A program made the translations under genes and the position numbers. 64,000 nt of DNA from Pantoea sp. Aalb (GTDB lineage Bacteria > Pseudomonadota > Gammaproteobacteria > Enterobacterales > Enterobacteriaceae): assembly GCF_009829985.1 (NCBI RefSeq), contig NZ_SZZU01000004.1:1-64000 (forward strand), given 5' to 3'. Each line of letters starts with the position of its first letter. The stretch's first letter is position 1. Shown here in pieces: positions 57,100-64,000 of the stretch. The notes beneath the pieces were generated by a model that saw only the letters and a program-made list of their open reading frames with translations, did no database searches and had not been told where the DNA came from.

Positions 57100-59892
57100 T
57101 TATATTTTAGAATATGCTTGCTCCCAGTTTTTACCATTACCAATTGTCACTAATAATGGTACATCAAGCTGCATAATATTTTCCATTAAATTACATATTT
57201 TTTTAATAGAAAATTCAACGATATTTTCACTAATTTCAAATACTAATTCATCATGAACTTGCATAATCATTTTTATATCATCTATGCATTGTTGTTGTAA
57301 CCATTCATCAATAGCAATCATGGCTTTTTTAATTATATCTGCCGCAGTACCTTGTAATGGAGCATTAATTGCTGCTCGTTCTGATGCTTTACGTTGCGTA
57401 GCATTATGTGATTTTATATTAGGTAGCCAAAGACGACGACCTTCTAATGTTTCAACATAACCTTTTTTTTTTGCTTTTTCTCGAGTTTCTTGCATGTAAC
57501 GTAAAACTCCAGGATAGCGCATAAAGTAGACATCTATATATTTTTTTGCTTCACTAGTACTAATATTAAGTTCTCTTGCTAGCCCAAATGGACTCATACC
57601 ATAAATTAAACCAAAATTTATTGCTTTTGCACTACGTCTTTGATGACTAGAAACTTTTGCTAAAGATATTCCAAAAATTTCTGATGCAGTAATACTATGT
57701 ATATCATTTCCACAGGCAAAAGCATATAGTAATTGTTTATCTTGAGAAATATGTGCCATAATACGCAATTCAATCTGTGAATAATCCGCTGTAATAATAC
57801 GTTTATATGATCCAGCAATAAATGCTTGACGAATACTCCGTCCTTCATTGTTCCTTATTGGAATATTTTGTAAGTTAGGTGTAGTAGATGAAAGCCTTCC
57901 AGTTGCTGTAACTGTTTGATTATAAGATGTATGTATACGACCTGTAATTGGATGAAGCATAAGTAGTAGTTTATCAATATAAGTAGATTTTAATTTTAAT
58001 AAGCTACGATGCTTTAGTATAATTTTAGGCAATGGATAATGTAATGCTAGTTTTTCTAATACTGCTTCACTAGTTGATGTAGCGCCACTTGGAGTTTTTC
58101 TAGTTAGGTGAGTATTTTTATTATTAAATAAAATAACTTGAAGTTGTTTAGTTGAAGAAAGATTAAATGATTTACCTGTTAATTCATATGCTTCTTGCTT
58201 TAATTGTGCTAATCTTATACTAATTTCTTGAGAATATTGTTCAAGTAATAGTCGATCAATTAAAACTCCATTACGTTCAATACGTGAAATAACCTTTAAT
58301 AAAGGTATTTCAATTTCTTCAAAAATCTTTTTTGGACCTTCTTGGATTTTTAATTTTGGCCATATTTGTAAGTGTATCTGTAAATTAATATCAGCATCTT
58401 CAGAAGTAGAAATAGCTACTTTTTCAAAATCTATCTTTTCAAGATAAATTTTATTTTTCTTTTTATCAATTATTTCTTTTATAGTTATAATTTTACGACT
58501 TAGCCAATATTCAGCTAAGTTAACTATGTCATGCTTACCTTTAGTACTATTTAAGCAATAAGATTCTAACATTGTATCAAATTTAATACCATTTAATTCT
58601 ATACCATAATTATTTAAAACACCTCTATAGTATTTTAAGTTTTTACCTATTTTAAATATTCTATTATCTTCTAATAACGGTTTAAGTTGTTTAAGTATTT
58701 TTACGCAATGTAATTTATTTATTTTTTTAGAAAAATCATGGTAAATTGGCAAATAAGTAGATTCTCCCGATTTTATAGAAAAAGCAATACCTATAATATT
58801 AGCGATTAATGTATCAACTGAATCAGTTTCTAATGATAAAGAAAAAACATTAGCATTTTTTAATTTTTCTATTAAATCATTAAGCATTGTTTGATTTGAA
58901 ATCAGATTATAATTACGATATGATGTCGAAATAGTAGTTTTTATTATTTTTCCTTTATTAGGTGATAAGTTTTTTTGTTCTTGAGTATCCTTGTTTTTTT
59001 TAATCCATTTTCCTTTTTGTATATCTTTTAGCCAAATATTAAATTCATAATAATAAAATAAATCTTTTAGAGTATCAAAATCAGGTTCTTTTAATATTAA
59101 TTGATTACTTGATATTTTTAATTCAACATCGGTTTTAATTTTTGCTAATTTATAAGACATGAATGCTATATCGCGATTAGCTTTTAATTTAGTCGCTACG
59201 GTTTTAGCACCTCGAAATGAAAGTTTATTTATTTTATCTAAGTTATTATAAATAGAATACATATTCCCAAAACTTTGTAGCATAGTTTTTGCTGTTTTTT
59301 GACCAATTCCTGGGATACCTGGAATACTATCAGAACTATCTCCCATCATAGCAATAAAATCAATAATTAATGAAGGAGGTACTCCATATTTCTGTTCTAC
59401 TTCTTTTGGACCAAGAATAGTATGAGTTATACTATTTATTAGCTTAATACGTGAAGAAACTAACTGTGCCATATCTTTATCATTGCTACTAATCAGTACT
59501 TCTTGTCCTTTTTTTTCTGCCTCAAGAGCTAATGTTCCAATAACATCATCTGCTTCTACACCGTGAATTTGTAATATTGGTAAACCCATAGCTTTTAGCA
59601 TTGCATGTATAGGTTGAAGCTGTATAATCAATGAATTTGGCATAGGAGGACGATGCGCTTTATATTGTTTAAATAAATCATTACGAAAAGTTTTACCTTG
59701 AGAATCAAAAACCACAACAACATGACTTGTATTATATTGCATTAAAAGACTTTTAATCATGCTTAGTATGCCATACATAGCTCCTGTTGGTTTACCTAAA
59801 CTATTCATTAAAGATGGAAAAGCATAATATGCACGGTAAAGATAAGAAGAACCATCAATTAAAATTAGAGGATTTGTTATAATTTGAGCCAT
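57100..59892 (-). CDS. polA: DNA polymerase I, proofreading motifs mutated
   Basis: The 930 residues (E. coli 928) give all three domains. The 5' nuclease domain (1-~290) keeps LIDGSSYLYR, VEADDVIGT, SSNDKDMAQLV and MGDSSDSIPG. The 3'-5' exonuclease domain (~325-515) has the Klenow fold but DxE motif LSLET (Ser353 for Asp355), NLKYYRG (Tyr422 for Asp424), and Ser495 for Tyr497; Glu355 and Asp499 remain. The polymerase domain keeps ADYSQIELR, RRSAKAINFGLIYG and QVHDELVFE. Okazaki processing and gap filling look intact, proofreading does not. A run of ten A in coding sense (57463-57472) is a slippage risk. Confidence 0.96.
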   Translation of the reverse strand: MAQIITNPLILIDGSSYLYRAYYAFPSLMNSLGKPTGAMYGILSMIKSLLMQYNTSHVVVVFDSQGKTFRNDLFKQYKAHRPPMPNSLIIQLQPIHAMLKAMGLPILQIHGVEADDVIGTLALEAEKKGQEVLISSNDKDMAQLVSSRIKLINSITHTILGPKEVEQKYGVPPSLIIDFIAMMGDSSDSIPGIPGIGQKTAKTMLQSFGNMYSIYNNLDKINKLSFRGAKTVATKLKANRDIAFMSYKLAKIKTDVELKISSNQLILKEPDFDTLKDLFYYYEFNIWLKDIQKGKWIKKNKDTQEQKNLSPNKGKIIKTTISTSYRNYNLISNQTMLNDLIEKLKNANVFSLSLETDSVDTLIANIIGIAFSIKSGESTYLPIYHDFSKKINKLHCVKILKQLKPLLEDNRIFKIGKNLKYYRGVLNNYGIELNGIKFDTMLESYCLNSTKGKHDIVNLAEYWLSRKIITIKEIIDKKKNKIYLEKIDFEKVAISTSEDADINLQIHLQIWPKLKIQEGPKKIFEEIEIPLLKVISRIERNGVLIDRLLLEQYSQEISIRLAQLKQEAYELTGKSFNLSSTKQLQVILFNNKNTHLTRKTPSGATSTSEAVLEKLALHYPLPKIILKHRSLLKLKSTYIDKLLLMLHPITGRIHTSYNQTVTATGRLSSTTPNLQNIPIRNNEGRSIRQAFIAGSYKRIITADYSQIELRIMAHISQDKQLLYAFACGNDIHSITASEIFGISLAKVSSHQRRSAKAINFGLIYGMSPFGLARELNISTSEAKKYIDVYFMRYPGVLRYMQETREKAKKKGYVETLEGRRLWLPNIKSHNATQRKASERAAINAPLQGTAADIIKKAMIAIDEWLQQQCIDDIKMIMQVHDELVFEISENIVEFSIKKICNLMENIMQLDVPLLVTIGNGKNWEQAYSKI

Positions 59893-60158
59893 ATATTTAT
59901 AATGTGTTTATAATACAATACTTAAAATAAAAATTAGATTGATAATAATACCATAACTCAATAAAGTTAAAAAATATCATAAAAATATAATTCTTATTAT
60001 AAAAGAGTTTAAATGTACCTTTATAATAAAGCTATTGATAATTTTATGTGTAAAAAAACAAATCATAAAATTCAGAATAATATCATTATGAAGAAATTAA
60101 TTTCCAAAAAATATTAAATTAAAATAATAAGATTTAAATCTTTGCAGAAAAATTCTTT

Positions 60159-60788
60159 TTAATTCTTTTTTATTAAGAAGTTTATTATGTTAACGTAATC
60201 ATTGATAAAATTATGCATAGTGCTAGTATCTAATCTACTATTATTAATCATATATTTACCATTAATAAAAAAAGCCGGTACCCCATGTAAATCAAACTGC
60301 AATGCAGCTTTTTGTTGCTGTAAGATCAATGATCTAACTACAAAGCTATTCCATGCTAAATCATAATATTTAGAAGAAATACCAGTAGCTTTAATAAAGA
60401 TATTTTTTAAGCTTATTGAGTCAAAGATATTCTTATCTTTTTGGATTCCATCAAAAATAGGTGCAATTACTTTATCTTCTACTCCCAAAGCTATAGCTAC
60501 TGCCCATGCATGTGTAAGGGTATGCCCTAAATCACTTCCAAGAAAATCAACGTGATATTTTATTAACTTAATGCCAATCGGTAAATTATTTTGTATAGTA
60601 TCATTAATATGATAAATACGTTCAAAATCATAGCAATGTGAACAAAAGAAAGAAAAAAATTCTAAAACTTGCGGTTCAATAGTTGTTCTCTTTGATAAAG
60701 TGATATATTGATTACCTTCATCAAACTGCTCTGCTGAGATATTAAATATGAATATTAAATTTAATAAAAGAAACCAAATTTTTTTCAT
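60159..60788 (-). CDS. dsbA: periplasmic thiol:disulfide oxidase DsbA, CSHC variant
   Basis: DsbA introduces disulfides into exported proteins. The start at 60788 gives MKKIWFLLL, matching E. coli MKKIWLALA, and 209 residues (E. coli 208); an ATG 12 bp upstream is also in frame. A signal peptide (1-19, cut before EQFDEG) precedes the thioredoxin fold. The active site is CSHC (Cys49-Cys52), where E. coli has CPHC. The cis-proline (GVPAF) and helical insert remain. The Pro-to-Ser change would alter the redox potential. dsbB is needed as partner. Confidence 0.93.
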   Translation of the reverse strand: MKKIWFLLLNLIFIFNISAEQFDEGNQYITLSKRTTIEPQVLEFFSFFCSHCYDFERIYHINDTIQNNLPIGIKLIKYHVDFLGSDLGHTLTHAWAVAIALGVEDKVIAPIFDGIQKDKNIFDSISLKNIFIKATGISSKYYDLAWNSFVVRSLILQQQKAALQFDLHGVPAFFINGKYMINNSRLDTSTMHNFINDYVNIINFLIKKN

Positions 60789-61100
60789 TTTAAAAATCAT
60801 TTTAAAAATAAGATATTACCAAATAGAAAATAATTAAATTATACTCATTTATAATAAATATCATATATAAATGATTATTTACTTCCAGATTAAAAATCTT
60901 AAAGAATTAATTAATTTTAAATGTTCATATTTTACATGAAATTTTATTAATATAATTTTAAATATAATTTAAATATTAATCATTAAATATTAATCATATA
61001 CAATTATTATATTTTCCCATTATAAATAGTTCTATCTCATATTAATATATAAAATATAAATATTTTTATTTTTCAAAATAAATAGAAGATAAAAAAATCA
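60789..61100. other. dsbA-mobA divergent spacer
   Basis: 312 bp of AT-rich DNA. E. coli has rdoA and yihD here; neither is recognisable. Confidence 0.5.
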
Positions 61101-61700
61101 ATGAAAAAAATAAAACATTTTACTGGAGTACTCCTTGCAGGCGGACTTGGTAATCGTATGCAAGGAAGTGATAAAGGTCTAATACTTTTGCATGGTAAAC
61201 CTCTCTATTTACATGTTTTGCATAGGTTTGCACCACAAGTAAACCAAATTTTAATAAGTGTTAACCGTAACATTAAAGAGTATCAAAAAAGTGGATATCA
61301 AGTCATTACTGATTCTATAATTAATTATCTTGGTCCACTTGCTGGAATCCTTAGTGGATTACAATATAGTAAAACGGAATGGATCGCTTGTTGTACTTGC
61401 GATACTCCTAGAATTCCATTTAATTATGTTGAAAATTTGTGGCTTCATCGTTTACATAATGCTCCAGCTGTTTGGGTAAAATCATTTAAAAAGGATCATC
61501 CTACACTTGCTCTAGTAAATCGTAAATTAATAGATCCTATTGAAAATTGGTTAATTAATAATAAAAAAAGATGTCTAATACAATTTTTTTCTGAAAATGG
61601 TGGTCATGCAGTTAAATTTAATGAATCAGAATCATTTTTTCAAAATATTAATACATTAAAAGATTTAAAAAATGAAGAAATGCAAATAAATATATATTAA
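61101..61700 (+). CDS. mobA: molybdenum cofactor guanylyltransferase
   Basis: MobA attaches GMP to molybdopterin to form the bis-MGD cofactor. The 199 residues (E. coli 194) open with GVLLAGGLGNRMQGSDKGL, the nucleotidyltransferase signature. They continue with VNRNIKEYQKSG, DSIINYLGPLAGILSGLQ, CDTPRIPFN and NTLKDL. Every conserved block is present. Without moa genes and a bis-MGD enzyme it would have no role, so its retention suggests at least one such enzyme. mobB, normally adjacent, is absent. GAAGAT upstream. Confidence 0.93.
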   Translation: MKKIKHFTGVLLAGGLGNRMQGSDKGLILLHGKPLYLHVLHRFAPQVNQILISVNRNIKEYQKSGYQVITDSIINYLGPLAGILSGLQYSKTEWIACCTCDTPRIPFNYVENLWLHRLHNAPAVWVKSFKKDHPTLALVNRKLIDPIENWLINNKKRCLIQFFSENGGHAVKFNESESFFQNINTLKDLKNEEMQINIY

Positions 61701-61893
61701 TTTTTTAAAATTTAGACTTGGAAAGTCTATATAGTACAAAATATTTAATATCTAACAGATATCATATTTATTAAATCATATAAATAATTAACTAACTAAG
61801 CTATAAATCTTTATAAATAACTGTTCTATGTTTTTAGATATATTTATTATATTAAATATTAATACTTTTCTTTATAGAAAAATATCCTTAGAT

Positions 61894-62921
61894 TAAAAAG
61901 GTATCTCAATCGCATATTTCCCTACAGTTATCTTGTTACTACTTTACTCCAGTCATAAATCATAAAGTAATAAACTACCTTTATAAAAGGATAAAATTAC
62001 CTACTTCTTTTGCAATCTACTCTCATGAGGTGACGGACAGTGAATACAAGGTTTAGGAACTTATTCACTATAGTATGGCTAATCTACAATTATTAGCAAT
62101 TCCGACTTAATAGAGAGTCGAGTTGCAGACTCCAATATAGACGTAGCACGTGTGTAGCCCTAATCATAAGGATCATGATAACCTGACATCATCCCTACCT
62201 TTCTCCAGTTTATCACCGGCAGTCTCCTTTGAATTTTTTAGGAGAACTAATAACAACAAAAGATAAGGGTTGTTGCTCGTTTGCAGGATTTAATCCAATA
62301 TTTTATAATACGAGCTGATAACAGCCAGCTGATAACAGCCATATAGAACTTCTTAAGCTATCCTAAAGATACCGATTTATATCCGAAAATTTTTCTGTAT
62401 GTTAAAGTTAAGTAAAGTTCTTCACGTTGCATTGAATTAAACCAATCGATAAAATTATTAGTTTTATCGCCTTCTTCCCCACTGAAAGTACTTTACAACC
62501 CGAAGGCCTTCTTCATACACGCGGCATAGCTGCATCAGGCTTTTGCCCATTGTGCAATATTCCCCACTGCTGCCTCTCGTAGGAGTCTGGACCGTCTCAG
62601 TTCCAGTGTTGCTGGTTATCCTCTCAGACCAGCTAGAGATCTGCCTAAGTGAGCTATTATCCCATCTACTAGCTAATCCCATCTGGGTACATCCGATGGT
62701 GTAAAGCCCTAAGATCCTCCACTTTGGTCTTACGACATTATGCGATATTAGCTATCGTTTCCAATAGTTGACCCCCTTCATCTGGTAGTTTCCCAGACAT
62801 TACTCACCCGTCAGTTACTCGCGCCAACCAAAGAGCAAGCTCTTTTGTACTGCCGTTCGAATTGCATGTATTAGGCTTACTGCCAGCGTTCAATCTAAAT
62901 CATGTTCAAACTCTTCAAGTT
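61894..62921 (-). pseudogene. rrs: degraded 16S rRNA gene (rrnA remnant)
   Basis: On the minus strand the sequence follows 16S rRNA from AAGAGTTTGA near 62920 to a broken 3' end near 61894, about 1028 nt where ~1540 is usual. Two large deletions are seen. One joins the region near E. coli position 455 to about 940 (junction ~62445-62465), losing the 530 loop and the 790 loop. The other removes about 60 nt near 1250-1310. A 14-bp tandem duplication lies at 62313-62340. The anti-Shine-Dalgarno CACCTCCTTA is destroyed. Many base changes hit otherwise invariant positions. No 23S, 5S or tRNA follows before mobA. Sits beside hemG, as rrsA in E. coli. Confidence 0.95.
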
Positions 62922-63193
62922 TAAAGTTTATTTATTGTTCTGTGAATTAAAATTAGCAATGAAATTACGTATTTATGCATTAAATATTTGATATTTAATA
63001 TCTAAAGATACTGATCTTATACCTATAAGTATCCACATCGATTATCTAATAAATTAGACAACATACTTTATCCTATAAAGATAATCCATTTTTAATTATT
63101 TATATAATCAGTTAAATGGTTATTTTTTCAAATTAATTTGGGCACAATCCAATATATCGATATTAAATATTTTAAATATAAAGCTTAAGTAAA
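62922..63193 (-). other. eroded rrn leader and promoter
   Basis: Paralogous to 106-380, with runs of near-identity just upstream of the 16S start and around the ACTTATAGG block. boxA is disrupted (TGTTGTCTAATTTAT). The promoter elements TTAACT (63110-63115) and TAGGAT (63070-63075) remain but are 34 bp apart, against 16 bp in the intact copy. Transcription of this locus is unlikely. Confidence 0.7.
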
Positions 63194-63733
63194 TTAGGCA
63201 ATCTTTGATAATTGTAAAAAATAGTTAGAAAAGATAACTACTTGATTCCAATTTGTATATTCAACTTCTTTAGAAGTATCTGTTTCTCGTCCTGTTATAC
63301 GCATAATACATTGAATCATTATACGTTCAAACCAACAATAATTAGGATAACATAAAGCACCAGCAAACATAGCGCAACAATCAGGTCGCCATGGTGATTT
63401 TTTAAGAAATTTATAAATATAAGAATTATTTGTTGGTATATAATTGTTAGTTTTACGTGCTACTAGACTTACACTAAACAATCCGTTGATACGTTCATTT
63501 AACTGATTTTGATATTGGGTAATAAATTTCATTAAAATCGGATTAAAATGACCATAATAAATAGAAACTCCAATTAATATACGATCATACTGAGTCCAAT
63601 CAATGTTAATATTATTAACTTTTAAAAGGTCTATTACATTACAAGATTGTTGTACTTCCAATATACTAGCAATGAAATTGGCAATTTTACGAGTTTGTCC
63701 GTTGCGACTGCAATAAATAATTAATGTTTTCAT
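63194..63733 (-). CDS. hemG: protoporphyrinogen oxidase, quinone-dependent (flavodoxin-like)
   Basis: HemG oxidises protoporphyrinogen IX using a membrane quinone. The 179 residues (E. coli 181) form a flavodoxin fold with the FMN phosphate loop SRNGQTRKIA (9-18), ILIGVSIYYGHF and the HemG-specific long insert about 105-150 (SYIYKFLKKSPWRPDCC...GALCYPNYCWFERIM). Several Arg of E. coli in the insert are Cys here. GRETDTSKEVEYTNW is conserved. Directly upstream of the 16S remnant, as in E. coli hemG-rrsA. trkH, its usual upstream partner, is not seen. Confidence 0.95.
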   Translation of the reverse strand: MKTLIIYCSRNGQTRKIANFIASILEVQQSCNVIDLLKVNNINIDWTQYDRILIGVSIYYGHFNPILMKFITQYQNQLNERINGLFSVSLVARKTNNYIPTNNSYIYKFLKKSPWRPDCCAMFAGALCYPNYCWFERIMIQCIMRITGRETDTSKEVEYTNWNQVVIFSNYFLQLSKIA

Positions 63734-64000
63734 TATTTATGTTTTCTTGATACAAGAAAATATCTCTTTTATTTTTATTTAATTATTAAAAGTAAAAATA
63801 AATTTTAATAGTTAATTGATTATAATTTATTTATAATTAAATTTAAAATATAATTTATGGTATTAATTTAAAAAACACTAAGATTATATAATCAATATTG
63901 TCTATTTTATTTCAATTAATAAGTGAGTTATTTTATTATTTATAATTTTAACTTTGTATATATTAATTATTATTTACACTAAGATATATATATCATTCAA
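63734..64000. other. upstream region of hemG, no gene seen
   Basis: 267 bp of AT-rich DNA to the window edge, presumably holding the hemG promoter. No recognisable motif. Confidence 0.5.

Noticed and set aside
57100..59892. polA as a pseudogene because its exonuclease motifs are damaged
   Set aside because: The frame is complete and the 5' nuclease and polymerase active sites are intact, so only one activity seems lost.
62464..62682. 72-codon open frame on the minus strand
   Set aside because: It lies wholly inside the degraded 16S rRNA gene and its translation is a by-product of conserved rRNA sequence.

Overview
The window is a very AT-rich stretch of chromosome from a gammaproteobacterium of the Enterobacterales with a strongly reduced genome, most likely an obligate insect endosymbiont. 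Nearly every protein reads along its whole length like its E. coli, Yersinia or Sodalis counterpart. Intergenic DNA is almost pure A/T, many genes that normally sit between the survivors are missing, and there are no insertion sequences, prophage, CRISPR array or defence genes. The composition and the intact amino-acid and LPS genes recall Blochmannia- or Ishikawaella-type symbionts or Sodalis-allied lineages. I cannot name the species from sequence alone.

Layout, left to right. (1) 1-440: 5' end of a 16S rRNA gene on the minus strand with its leader, boxA and promoter, then murI; this is the E. coli rrnB/murI junction. (2) 2.0-9.4 kb: sthA and the arginine block argH-argG-argB-argC, divergent from argE. 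(3) 9.6-14.5 kb: remnant of a small WGR-like gene, a DUF2076 gene, metF, metB, rpmE. (4) 14.7-23.8 kb: priA, ftsN, hslV-hslU behind a heat-shock promoter, fpr, tpiA, pfkA. (5) 24.2-27.4 kb: cysE, gpsA, secB, yibN. (6) 28.5-38.1 kb: LPS inner-core block hldD-waaF-waaC-GT9-waaQ-GT4-waaA-waaE-coaD. (7) 38.0-43 kb: mutM, rpmG, rpmB, coaBC, dut, pyrE. (8) 43.2-50.4 kb: yicC, yicG, gmk, rpoZ, a truncated spoT, recG. (9) 50.5-61.7 kb: typA, glnA, glnG, engB, polA, dsbA, mobA. (10) 61.9-63.7 kb: a degraded 16S rRNA gene and hemG, the E. coli rrnA/hemG locus.

How the genes work together. Much of the set fits a nutrient-provisioning symbiont: arginine (argCEBGH), methionine (metB, metF), cysteine entry (cysE) and ammonia assimilation (glnA with its activator glnG). 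The rest is a housekeeping core: glycolysis (tpiA, pfkA), CoA synthesis (coaBC, coaD), nucleotides (pyrE, gmk, dut), replication and repair (priA, recG, polA, mutM), division (ftsN), proteostasis (hslVU, secB, dsbA) and ribosome function (rpmE, rpmG, rpmB, engB, typA). A nearly complete LPS inner-core pathway implies a real outer membrane.

The most striking signs of erosion are these. The second 16S gene has lost about a third of its length, its anti-Shine-Dalgarno end, and its 23S/5S partners. DNA polymerase I is full length, but all three proofreading-exonuclease motifs carry a substitution. SpoT lacks its C-terminal regulatory domains. DsbA carries CSHC in place of CPHC. glnG stands without glnL beside it. 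I found no undescribed multi-gene system; the novelty here lies in how known systems have decayed.
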